From contig JALJCO010001098.1 of NCBI GenBank assembly GCA_023101725.1, positions 806,001 to 870,000 on the forward strand: DNA of 64,000 nucleotides, written 5' to 3'. A model generated the notes under the pieces. It saw only the letters and a list, made by a program, of their open reading frames with translations, had not been told where the DNA came from and did not search any database. Below are positions 18,321 to 30,375 of this stretch, piece by piece. The position numbers and the translations under genes were made by a program. The first letter of the stretch is position 1; each line of letters starts with the position of its first letter. The stretch comes from Atherinomorus stipes (taxonomy: Eukaryota > Chordata > Actinopteri > Atheriniformes > Atherinidae).

Positions 18321-21300
18321 ACAGAATCAACCAAACCAAGGACCATGCAGGCAGATCTACCCCGCTGTCTTATCACCTGCCTGGATCTTCTGCCTTCATC
18401 TTATCGCAGCCTCTCGTCTCCCTCCGTCTATGTCGCTACGATCTCCTGCTGCTTTGTGACGTTGCTGTGTTGTGCAAACGGTGATCACCTTTCATCAGTT
18501 CTCTAGTTTTTGTTCCATCATCTTTTGTTTTAAAAAAAAGTACTCACAGGTACTAAGTTAGTTTAAAAAGTTTGTCCAAATGAAAATGTTTCAAGAATAT
18601 GTTCTTTTCTACATCAGGACTGGATTTGTGTTCATCAATCCACATTTAAAATGCACTCAAACAAATTCAAATGTAGCCATTCTGCATTTTCTCAAGTCTT
18701 TTTCTGATTCTTGATATTATTTTCTGCTTCATTTACTTTTCTTTTCTTTTTATTACTATTTACTTATCTTTGTCTTGCTTTGTCTTGAGTTTCCCTCCTC
18801 TCTGTCTGTCTACCTTTAACGTCTCCTCCATTTCTGCCTGTGTCCACTGCCTTGCTGCCAAACCAAAAGTGCATCTTAGCATGAAAATGTAATGCAAACA
18901 TGCATTCAACATTCATTAACTAACACTACCAACATTTCTCACGATGTAATTCTAACAAAAGTACTATTGTCAAGTCTTAAGCTGTGGTAGATGGTTGCAA
19001 TTTAACAGGTATTTAAAATCGTGGCACCGTCTGTAAAGTATATGACATTAGTTTGATATTTATGATTTTTCACTGTGTCATTGTTTTTTGTATTTTATTT
19101 GTGCTTTGTTAGATTTTAGAGCATCGTTATTGATCAACCCTTTGATTGAGGGTTATTCCTTGCATTGGAAACCCATGCAGGAGGTCTACCCGAGTTAAAA
19201 TGTGATGTGCATGCTGTTCCATCTTCAGTATGCACTTATCTGACATTAGGTTATTTAGCAGGCACTCTGCATCAGTCAGGACTATCATCAAATATCCTTA
19301 CAGTTATTATTAGAGCACTGATATGACTTTACAATCCAAAGCTCTGTTTATACATTAGAATGGTCACTCAGAAAATTCAATTTTCTTTACTGATAACCTT
19401 TAAATTAATGCAAAGACTATTAGAATTATTTCAGATTACAAATTACATTAAATGTGATTGTATGTTTGTGATTAATTCCTCTAAAAAGTTGGATGACGTG
19501 ACAGTCATGTGACCCAGATCAGCCACTAAATGGAGAAATTCTTGTTTTTGCTTCAAAATGTTAACATCCTGTTCACATTTAGTATTAAAATGCATCCTTT
19601 GGTAACCCAAACCGACGTAGAAAGTTCTAGTTTAGCTGCACATATGGCACTAGGCTGGAAAAACAAAATTCTACTTGAAAAAAATTATTATTTTATTAAT
19701 ACTGATAATTTAATGGTATAAAGACCACAGCAGATACAGTTAACACGAACAACAATCTGAACAAAAATGATACTATTGAGGCAGAAAAGCCTCTAAGTGA
19801 AGTTTTTTTTTTGTTATTTTCTCATCTTTTGTCCTGACAATCCAGTTCAGTCATTTATTCCTGAATATACTGTAATTGTATAGGTTCAATTAGCTGAAAT
19901 TTCATGTTTCACACTTATAAAGTTTGCATATAAACATTGTTGACACACTGATTTTATATAAGCATGTAAACAGACGTATATATCTGTTTACAAGCAAACT
20001 GGTCAGACTTAAATCAGTCCTGAGTGGATTTCCACCTGCACTCACTGCTGTCCTTTTATATTCCCTGTGACGTCGGTAAATTTTAAATCTGAACAGGGCC
20101 TTTAACAGCAGCCTTGTTTTCTCTGTTTTGATTCTCAGTCATACACATCATCTAAGCGGTGCCTTTGGTCTTGTTTTGATCAGCTATGTAGAAACAGATA
20201 AAGCTTGTGAAACTAAAGAAAAATATGAAATGAAGAAGACCTTTATCTAATGAAGAGCTCTTTAATGATCTTTTCCTATAAAACCCATAAATTTAAATTG
20301 AATGAACCGGATGCTGAACAGAGAATTTATAAATTGTGAAATGATGCCAGCTTTTACTGCAGGATGTCAGAATATGTGGTCCTGATCAGAAATGATGAAA
20401 AGGAGGTCAGAACAGTAGATTTTCAGTGTAGTTTAGTTTTGTATTTCCCTTCACCTCCCTCTTTGTTCTTCTTTCTGTCATGTGCATTGGATGTATTTCA
20501 ATATATAGTTTTAATACGAATACAAGAAATCCACTGTATGGAAGGGAAAAATCTTACAATCTCAATGCAGCTATTGCTCAGAATAAAATGCTGATGCGGT
20601 TTAGGAGTCAGCCCTAAAGTGTTACCGTAGTCATTCTGAAACTTGCCTTATATCATAATTCTGTCACACCATCACCCTCTACCTCACCTCTGGAGCTGGT
20701 CATGAAAACCACAGCGTTTTTCTTTATTTCGTGTTAGTCAGCTTTACAATGCATCAAATGGTACTTAAAAAGTGAAGGATCTCACAGTGAAAACATTTTT
20801 TGTCTTCACTTTTGTATTTATAGTAGTTGCTGTGTGTTTATTTATTTATTCAAAAACAGTTTTCTCTTTTTCCTCTGATTTCCATCCTCCTCTTTGCACT
20901 TGTTTGTGACATCTACACTGCTGATTACAGTACAGAAAATGTACTGAAATGGCTTTGTTACGGTTTATTTGATGATAACACTACTCTTATTATGCATGCA
21001 TCGATACCTGTCACACTTGAATTGTCATCCTGCTCAAACATTGGTTTCCAGACTGAACACAGTAGGCGTGCATCAACTGTGGAGTTACCAAAGTAGATTA
21101 CCTGTTGGTTAGCTGTAGAAATGGAAGTGTAGCCTTTCAGCATCTGTCATGCTTTAAGTGAATTGGTGCTGACGTGCCACTTGATTGGAAATAGATGTGT
21201 TTATTTATGCATTATATATATATATATTTGATATTTTATACAGTATCAGTGTAGCACTGTCTGTTTCACAAGTCAACACATTAAATTCTGCCAGTACTCA

Positions 21301-21724
21301 CCCAGAAAAAAGGTTCTGTATGTCATAAATGTATAAAAGCTCTGGTCAGTTTATTAAAGTTCTCTGTTATTCTTTGTTGATGATGTTCTGCTTAAGTGAA
21401 AGTTTCTATTTAGTTGCATTTCAGTAATTGACAGACTGTCATTGCATTTGAGGAAATTTGTGTAAGAGGAAACTGTTACTCTAAATGCTGTACACAATAT
21501 ACTGATTAAATTTCAAAAGGGAACCCATGTCCTTGTTTCTGAGTTTTTTTTCTAACATACAAATATCCCTGTTAAATACAGTATATACTATTTTGAGTTC
21601 ACACATCTAATCCAGGTTTTTGTGCTATTTTGCATGATTGGTGCACTGCTACAATAAAAGTGCAAATAAAAACAAAAAAACACTCCAAAAAGGAATAGAT
21701 CTGCATCTATATAAGTACAGCTTT
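18321..21724 (+). other. flot1 3' UTR and downstream region, no gene recognised
   Basis: No coding sequence was recognised. AATAAA signals on the plus strand occur at 20582-20587 and near 21653; either could end a long flot1 3' UTR, but none lies close to the stop codon. Short open frames here look random. Confidence 0.4.
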
Positions 21725-21725
21725 C

Positions 21726-22752
21726 AATCCCATTCCCAAAAAGCTGGGATGCTTTGTAAAAGGAAATAAAATCAGAATGCAATTATTTTTAAATCTGACA
21801 AACATCCCAACAGAACGTATCAGATGTTGAATCTGAGAAATTTTTACCATTTCACTGAAACAATTGTTCAATCTGAATTTAATAGCAGATTTGCATCTCA
21901 AAAAAGATGGAAGGGGAGCAAAAAAAATCTGGAAAAATAACTTGTTCAAATCAATAACAGAGAAGCATTTATCAATCAGGTTAATTGGCAACATGATTGG
22001 GTTTAAAAGGAGCATTTCCACATTATTCTCTTATGTGAATACAATCCAGAAACATTGCCACCTTTAGGTGAAAACTGGTTTTAAATGCTCTGAGGCAAAA
22101 TGGAAAACCTTTCTGATCTGAGATTAATTAAACTTTCTAAATTATTTTTGAGACTGCAGAACAGAGCAGAGGGACATGCAGGTTAGACGCTACAGGGCTT
22201 CATGAGTGCCTATGACATGAAGCTTCCACATCTGTGAAGCTCCATCAATGAAGAAAGGTACAAGAAGGTTTAGAGCAACATCTGCTTCCACACAACAGGG
22301 AAGGCCTTGGATGTGTCAACAAGAGAATGCTAAAACACATACTGCATCCATCACAAGAGCATAGTTTCACAGGGGAGTCTGGGTGCTGAACTGGCCTGCC
22401 TGCGGTCCAGACTACACCAACAGAAATCATTTGGAGCTTCATAAAATAAAAATCCAGCAACAAAGGTCCAGGTTGAGCAGGTAGAATCCAGCATGAGATA
22501 AAAATGGGACAACATTCCTCTACTAAGCTGGTCTTCTACAAACAATTGTTAAAAGAAAAAGGGATGGATCGTCAACCTTTTTTTGAGATGCATTGCTGGC
22601 ATCAAATTCAATATTTTCCATAAATTGGGAGCATGTCTCATTTTCAGTTTCTGATGTGTTGTTCATGTTATATAGAGAATAAAATATGAGAGATTTGTAA
22701 ATCATTGCATTCCGTTTTATTTACATTTTAAACAGCATCTCAAATTGTTTGC
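21726..22752. mobile_element. DNA transposon relic of about 1 kb
   Basis: The left end (GGGATGCTTTGTAAAAGGAAATAAAATCAGAATGC.., written here from its core GGGATGCTTTGTAA) is matched by the inverted right end near 22690-22745 over about 50 bp. The interior has no intact transposase frame. The superfamily was not determined. It lies between flot1 and znf384. Confidence 0.55.
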
Positions 22753-23204
22753 AATTATTGTAAATACAAAAGGGGAGAAAAAAAGACTATTCTAGTGACT
22801 TTGTATTCACACAAAAACAGGGAGACACTGTTTAGCCTACTTATATGATGTTTGTTTATTATCAAACATTCTTAACTATATGACGTCCCATTTAGGGACT
22901 TACAATGTTATAATATTTTATCATCTTTTTCCATACAGATAAGGGACGATAAATGCTCCGGAAACACCATCTGAACATTGGCAAATGTGTCAAGTTAACA
23001 AGATGTAGCTAACCTGATAGTGGAAGTTACCAGATTTTGTATTCAGAATAAGGATATAAATGCCCATGAAAGTATACCTGGTATATATTGAACAGATTTT
23101 TCATTAAATTTCATTTGAATCGTTTATTATTCGCATTACTTTAGCTTTTTTTCGTATAACTGCAAGAAGAATCTCCATGTTTACCTAGCGTTTTAATTTG
23201 AAAG

Positions 23205-23396
23205 GTATAACCGGAAATGCTACTATGTAACACTTTCCGCTTTGACTTCTGCGAGACCTGGAGGGAAAAAAAGGAAAAAAAATCCGAAGAAAAAAAAGGC
23301 ATATCTGAGGGCTTTAAGGGGCGGATTTGGACAAAGTTTTCGAACTGTCCCGACCCGAGGAAGCTCCGGGGGGTTGACGGGGAGTCCAGTTCACCG
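23205..23396 (+). promoter_or_regulatory. znf384: znf384 promoter and first non-coding exon
   Basis: An ETS-type site ACCGGAAATG is at about 23211, and the donor TCACCG|GTAATT at 23396/23397 ends a likely 5' UTR exon. A second ETS-type GCCGGAAGT lies near 23478. The sequence turns CpG-rich here and the next exon carries the ATG. The start site is inferred. Confidence 0.45.
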
Positions 23397-25179
23397 GTAA
23401 TTAACACAGGAGTTATAACTCGGTTGTTAATTAACTGTTATTTTCAGTGTGTCTGAGAGCACCGTCGTCCCAGTCGCCGGAAGTCTGCATGAAGCTGCGT
23501 CTCCTACAGAGGCAACGGCGTCGACGTTTTTTTTTCTGTCTTTTTTTTTTTTTTTTTATTCGAGACTTTTTTTTTCTCTTTTTTTATTTTCTCTCAGCGA
23601 GATGAGCAGGGAGTGAGGAATGGAGGCGTAGGGAGCGAGGATGTTTGTGTTTGCTAAGCGGCAAGCTGGTTAAGCATATGAATGTACAGGCCTCCTTGTA
23701 GCTAGAGCAAGCCAGCGAACAAAAGGAGAAAATTAATGGAGGCAAGTTAGCTAGCTCCCCTTGTCTTGTTGCGTTAAAAAGCTAACGTTAGCCATGTTTG
23801 TGTGTAACCCAGATAACACCTTTTGGTCTTGGCAACCGGTTAGGTGCAATGTAACACATCTGTCCCGTGAACATTGCGAGATGTTTCCTGGTTTCTGCCA
23901 GTTTGATTTTTTTTTAGTAGGTGTCATCAATCACTGCTAACGTTAGCCCGAAGCTAGCAGTGCCATAGTTTTGGAGCCAGCTTGTGCCCTCTCTTCAAAA
24001 ATGGCTCTCAGAGTACTGAAATATTGACTTTGTAATACACCAGTAACAGTCCCCTGTATCTTATGCCGAAACGCAGAATAGCTGCAGCGTGTGGAAATGA
24101 GTCAATTTGCCTTAGAGGTGTTTAACTTTCTTATTTATCACTTGTGCAACTGCAGAAAACTGAAGCTCATGGAAAAACAACACAAACATGCCCTGAGTTG
24201 TGTTGCATGACATATGTGGCTACCTCAGCCGTTTCTTAATGATTTTTATGCGCCTTCCTTACTGTTGTAAACATCTAAACAAATATTTATTATATAAACC
24301 GCCAATTCAGCTTAACTAACATGTAATTACATGCATGCCTTGTAAGAAAATATCTATTTTTGGTATGTAAGCAATTTGGTTATGCATGAAATTTACAATC
24401 TTAACATGCACTCAGAAAGCTAAATCCCTGAACTAATTTTTGTGCAGAATGTGGAGAATAAGGTGCAAATGCATTGCATGCCAACATAGAACAATGAAAC
24501 TGAAACTTCCTTCCTTGTACTTCAGAAAAGAAATGCGTCTCAGCATTGAGGTGCAGGCAATGAGCCTGCGTCTCAGCCGGAAAATTATCAAGAAACACAA
24601 CACTACAGGTTTAATAAGTACAGGATATACATTAGTTTTCTAAATGACGACTGTTATCAAAAATATAGCGAAAAACATGTTGCTTATAAAGCAACTGCTC
24701 TAAGATTGAGTTTTGGTCATAGCAACACATTTTGTGTAAGAGACAAATGAAAAAGTGCATGGGCTGTGTTACTAAACATGAGAAAATGCTGATCATCATC
24801 AGTGTTTTCTCACCTCTTGCATACCTGTTCTGTATTTGTATCCATCCCCCCTGGGATGAGCATCTTTACCTGATTCCTTTCTCTCCCTTTTCTACGCAAA
24901 GTTGATTAATATAAAGTTGAAAAGGGGGGAAAAAAATGAGTATTTCATTTAAGTTTGCTGAAAATGGAACATTTAGCTGAAATTTAGCAACCTAGTTATA
25001 TTTTGATCTTTAAACTTAGATAGCTAACAGGTAGAGGAGGGAGTTCACGGGAGAGGAAACAGGCTAAGATGACCGTAATGCAGCCATGCATGGTCTCGTT
25101 TCATGTGAAAAATCAAAAATCAACGAGGAGGAGGAGGACAGGTGTTTTCTAAGTGTGTTGCTTTTTAATTACAGAAATA

Positions 25180-28100
25180 ATGGACGATTCCCATTTCAAC
25201 TCATCATACTTTTGGTCTCCCGTCCCCACTGTACAAGGACAGGTAGAGACAACCTTATTGTTGGAATTGTCTTGAAATACACATGGTATAGTGATCTGAA
25301 GCGATTATCACTTTAAACCTTAGCATGTTTTTAACACAACCAAATAAGTTGCTGAAGTTAAGCTCACAGTGAAGTTTTTTTTTTCTCCTCCAGTGTAATT
25401 TTCTTGGTGCGTTCACTTGATCACTTGATTACTCCTGTCCCTCTCCTCTCTCATCTTTTCATTTCTTCTTTGTTCTTTTTTTTTTAATTTACTTTTTGCA
25501 TCTCACCATGCCTTCGTATTTTCTTCTCTCCCATCGCTTTCTTCTCTTTGGCTTCTCTCCTCAATGTAACCCGTCACCCTGCCCTTCACTCTCCTCATGT
25601 TTTGGCTCTTTAACCATTATTTTATTCACCATTTTATCCTCACATCAACATGAACTACAACTTCTTTGTTTCTCTTATGTGTTTTCGGTTTTTGCTTCTC
25701 CTGATTTTCACGTCACTCCTGTTGTCTCCTCCTTTTTTCTGTTGATGTGAACTTAACTCATCCTTGAGTTTTCCTCCTCACCTCCTGTTTTATGTCTTAT
25801 TTTCAACTGCTTTTTCCCACCTGTTTCACCTTTTCCCTTGTTTATCTCATCTTGCTTGCTTCCCTCCCCATGTCTTCCTCATTTCTTGCAATCCTTTTCC
25901 GTCTTTCACTGTTCCTACTTCCTCTGATCCTCCATCACTGCTCACTCAACCACCCTCATGAATCATTTTACCTCCATCATCCTACGTCCCCTCTCCCCCT
26001 TTATTACTTCACCCTTCCTTCTTTCGTCCCTCTACTCACCACTGTCTAGATCGAGAGCGCCATGTTCCTCAACAAGGCTAAGGAGCAGCTAGGTCCGGAG
26101 AAGGCCAACGCGCCCCCCTTCCCTCACTCCTCCGCATCTTCCACTCCCTCCCCCCACTACCCTACAGCTGTGCTTGCGATCCCGAGCTCAGTGGATGCAG
26201 GGGCTGGAGTGCGAGTGGTCCCCAAACAGGAAGGAGGTGGGGGCACCGCAGGAGGCGGTGGTGGAAACAGCAGTAATGCACCTTTGAGTGTGGTTGGGGG
26301 ACACCTACATCAGTCGCACACCTCCCAGAATGTCACCGTTGTGCCTGTTCCCTCCACGGGCATCATGACTGCAGGTGAGTGACAGGCGAGGTCCTTTTTC
26401 CTGCCTGAATTGTGGCATCCTTCATGGAAGTTGCATTTCTTTGTCATCTCTTCTTATTTGATGGTATCACTTTAAGATGGGAGCTTTAGAAAGAGGAAGA
26501 CTATAAATATTCATCAGCAGGTGCCACTTATCTGGATCTCATCAGGTTTTTACTGTCTCTTTGTATTCTGTGTCAGCATTAGCATTTTAAAGGTACAGAT
26601 TCCGAAGTGTCCTGTGTTGTGGCTTGAAGTGCTGGCAGTCTTTAAAATGAAATGGTACTTCGTTATCGTGCCACTTGTTTTTTTTTTTTTTTTAGATGTA
26701 ATGAAAGTCTAATATGCCGGCATCTGGGCTGTCAAGTCACAGTTTTTATCTGTTCCTCTTAGCGGGGTTAGTGATTACCACCCCTCAAGGCACGCTGGTC
26801 CCCACCGCCTCCACACAGTCGTTTGTAGCTGGACCCCCCACTGCAACCACCATGATAGTGTCTGCAGTGCACCCCTCAAGTACAGGTAATACACAGATAT
26901 ACAATACAGTCATCCTCAAAATTATTCATACCCTCCAATTAAAGAAAAGGATAAATTCACAATAGTGATTCAAATAGCATTAAAATAATAATAAATTAAA
27001 AAATACAAAAATATAATCCAGTGAAATGAAATATTGCTTTTCAGTTATCGTTGAAAATAATAATTAAAAAAAAAACAAAGCAAGCAAAGAAAACTGTCTT
27101 GGACAAATTAGAGCATCTTTCCTATGAACAGTGGTCGACAGGTTCAGAAGTCTTTTTGAACATTACAGAAAATACCTGATTGCAGAGATTGAAGTGTTGC
27201 TCAACAAAATCATTTGTTGATCATGCTTGTTTACTTGTTTTATTTTTTATGTGCTTGTTTTTCATATTTCTGTTGAACCACAATTCAAAATCAATGTCAT
27301 GATTTTCACAAAATTTATATTTATTATTACTTTTGTCAATTTCAACTTATTTTACTGACAGCTGATTTTTTTTCCTTCTTCAGTTGGGAGGGTATGAATA
27401 ATTTTGAGGATGACTGTACTTCTACCATTTTAAAGATTTAATGCAAGACTTAAGTCAGGGAGTATTTGCTTTTGTTTTGTTTTTAAGTAATACTAATTAT
27501 TTATGCAGAGGTGAAACCAGATGGAACATAAATCTGATTTATTTTCACAAGACATTTTTCACTTTTTTGTGTGTTGTTGCATAAAGATGCAAACACATTT
27601 ACATCTCTGTGTGTGGAAACCTTTCCACTCTTTTTTTTTTTTTTTCATTTATTTTGCAACAGATAAGAAAGAAGATGTTTCCATTCCTCCCGCAGTTGTC
27701 ATGCCAACGCCATCCAAGCGAGGCAGAAAGAGCAAACAGATGATGGGCAGAGTGAGTGGAGTCCTCCCTACAGGAAGTGATGCATTAATATTGGCGCACC
27801 TTGCTGCTGGTGGGCAGGTGAGGGTCTTTTTTCTCTTTAATTGTGATATTTTTAGACTTTTTTGGCTATTACTGGGTTTGCATACATGATGATGAGCGTG
27901 GCTTTTTGCCTTAGTAATTTGTTATTGTCTTGCAGCACCACACCACCGACCCATATGATCTGTCAAATGATGAGGATGATCATACGAGCAAAGATGGCCC
28001 CAAATCCTACAGGTAGGAAGATGTTGTCCTAACTGCTAATACAGACTATATCTGCTACCGTCAGCTGTATTTACCATAAAGCATTTCTCCTTTTTGTCCT

Positions 28101-30375
28101 TCCTCACCTGCCAAGGTGTCGAATGTGTGCAGTGACGTTCTTCAGCAAGTCAGACATGCAGATCCACGCCAAGTCCCACACTGAGGCTAAACCTCACAAG
28201 TGCCCCCACTGCTCCAAGTCGTTTGCCAACTCCAGCTACCTGTCCCAGCACATCCGCATCCACACCGGGGCCAAGCCCTACACCTGCTCCTACTGCCAGA
28301 AAACATTCAGGCAGCTCAGTCACCTACAGCAGCACACACGGTACTGGGCGGGGCGGGCTGGGTTTTGAATGATCAGGTGTGTTGTGTGTGCATGTGTGGG
28401 GAGCAGGTGTGTGGAAAGTTATTTCATTGTGATTGTTGGAGCTTTCTGAGTATTTGTTTATGGTATTAATCAAATGTAGAGAACTTGCAGGGTTTGTTTG
28501 TTTTCTTTTTGGGGTTTAATTTTTATGGTATATTATTATAAAAATGAAAAGTCAGAGTATTCAAACAAAAATGTCTCACACAGACTGGATTTTCACTTAC
28601 ACTGAGCTGCACATCATTCATACATACATATAAATGACAGCATTATAACATAAATTGCTTATTTTTAATGCATTCTTTACTTATTGCTGTGTTTTTTAGG
28701 GTAGCTTTATCACACAGTGGTCTAAAGACAAGTGTAAAGAACCCAAAATCTACTTGGATAAAACAATATGTCATACATCTGTAAACCAAAATAAATAATA
28801 ACTTCCAGAAGTCAAACTAGAAGTGAAAGGGATCTAAAATATTAGAAAAACAAAGATTTAAGCTGAAAAAACCTGCCTTACATCAGCTGTGTACAATGTG
28901 TTTCTTTAGGCTAAACTTGTAAATAGAATTGTGTACAATTATCCACAATTTTTTTTCTGTACAGTTCAGTGTAATTATTAGAGTCTAATGAACTAATTTC
29001 ACTGATTTTTCTCAGAATTCACACTGGTGACCGACCGTACAAGTGCAACCATCCTGGTTGTGAAAAAGCTTTCACTCAGTTGTCTAACTTACAGGTGAGG
29101 AAACTCATGTTTTTGTTCTTGACCCGCTGATATCAGTTCCTCCCTCCGCCCCCCGTCTCCCCCGCTTATTTTTGGCTAATACCTGAAATATAAATGTAAA
29201 TGTATTTTTTAAATCTAATATTTAAGTGTTTTTTGCCTGTTATGTTGCAGTCCTATATCTCTCCAAACATCCCTGTATGTATCTTTTCTCCACAGTCTCA
29301 CCGTCGGCAGCACAACAAAGATAAGCCGTTCAAGTGCCACAACTGTAACCGTGGTTACACGGATGCTGCCAGTCTGGAGGTGCACCTGTCCACACATACT
29401 GTCAAACATGCCAAGCTGTTCTCCTGTGGCCTCTGTAACAGATCCTACACCTCGGTACACTCACACTCTTCATTCATCATATTATATAATATAAAGCAGT
29501 CCTCAAAATTATTCATACCCTCCAATTAAGACGGAAAAAAAATCATCTATCAGTGAAATAGGTTGAAATTGTCTAAAGTAATAATAAATGAAAAATTCTA
29601 TAAAAATGTGTCTAAAAATGCTCTAATGTGTGTGGGACAGTTTGATTTGGTTGTTTTTGTTTTTTTCAACCACAATTCAAAAGCAATTTTTATTTTACTA
29701 GATTATAATTTTATAAATTTTTATTTGTTATTAGTTTCTTTAGTTCCCTTTTATTTGAATTACTGTTGTGAATTTAGCCTTCTTTTTTTTAAATTGGAGG
29801 GTATGAATAATTTTGAGGATGACTGTATATCATATTATAAGTTGGTCTAGTATTTAACTTATTTATGATGCAATTTCTTCATCCTTAGCAATGTATATTT
29901 ATGTCATGCATTTCAGAATGTTTTGATGTAATATCTTGAATCTCAAAATATTCAACTTCTCTTTCTGTAGGAGACGTATCTAATGAAACACATGAGGAAG
30001 CACAACCCCGACCCATTAACAGTGGCAGCAACAGTAGCCGCTCAGCAGGCGCAGGGCCTTACGCCAGGCGGAGGTGGCAGGGGCCGAGGCCGTGGTCGAG
30101 GAAGAGGAGGTGGCAGAGCTAGCCAGCTCCAAAGCCAAGCTAACCCTAACACCAACCAGAACCCTAATCCTGGACCCCCAGGCAGCTACCAGCCAACCCA
30201 GCAACCCACAGAAGCTGTGGTTCAGTGTCCATTTGACCTGCATCAGTACAAGACAGTAGCGGCCAGTGAGATCCAGTATAAACCAGTCACTGTGGGAGAC
30301 CTGCCCGTGACCCACAAAGACCTCTGCCTAACTGTCTCTACATCAGCCATACAGGTGGAGCACATGAACTCGTAG
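25180..30375 (+). CDS. znf384: ZNF384/ZNF362-family six-finger C2H2 transcription factor
   Basis: Nuclear DNA-binding regulator; mammalian ZNF384 (CIZ/NMP4) binds A-rich sites and regulates matrix genes. Coding exons: 25180-25242, 26050-26374, 26763-26885, 27663-27817, 27936-28012, 28116-28340, 29016-29094, 29296-29454 and 29971-30375; 536 residues in continuous phase. The N-terminus MDDSHFNSSYFW is the family start, followed by NVTVVPVPSTGIMTAG and GLVITTPQGTLV blocks. A basic KRGRKSK stretch near residue 190 resembles an AT-hook or NLS. Six C2H2 fingers span about 249-413; the fourth has the C-x4-C form. The tail has a GRGRGRGRGRGGG tract where mammalian ZNF384 has Q/A repeats, and ends TSAIQVEHMNS. 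Paralogue choice (znf384, its duplicates or znf362) is not settled. Confidence 0.93.
25375..26049 (+). repeat. Pyrimidine-rich stretch ending at a znf384 splice acceptor
   Basis: About 670 bases are dominated by C and T on the plus strand, up to the acceptor CACTGTCTAG at 26049. Several long open frames in it (for example 25496-25750 and 25792-26049) are Ser/Leu/Phe/Pro composition artefacts. Confidence 0.7.
26907..27416 (+). mobile_element. Tc1/mariner-like MITE, copy B
   Basis: CAGTCATCCTCAAAATTATT at the left and AATAATTTTGAGGATGACTG at the right are exact inverted copies, flanked by TA on both sides. The transposase remnant reads on the plus strand (opposite to copy C at 29497). The left end is 21 bp after the znf384 donor at 26885. 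Confidence 0.88.
29497..29825 (-). mobile_element. Tc1/mariner-like MITE, copy C (internally deleted)
   Basis: CAGTCCTCAAAATTATTCAT at the left, which lacks three bases of the terminus, and TTTTGAGGATGACTG plus TA at the right. The remnant reads on the minus strand. It lies 42 bp after the znf384 donor at 29454. Confidence 0.85.

Noticed and set aside
25496..26049. Plus-strand frames of 65-85 codons upstream of the znf384 exon
   Set aside because: Composition artefacts of the pyrimidine-rich intron.
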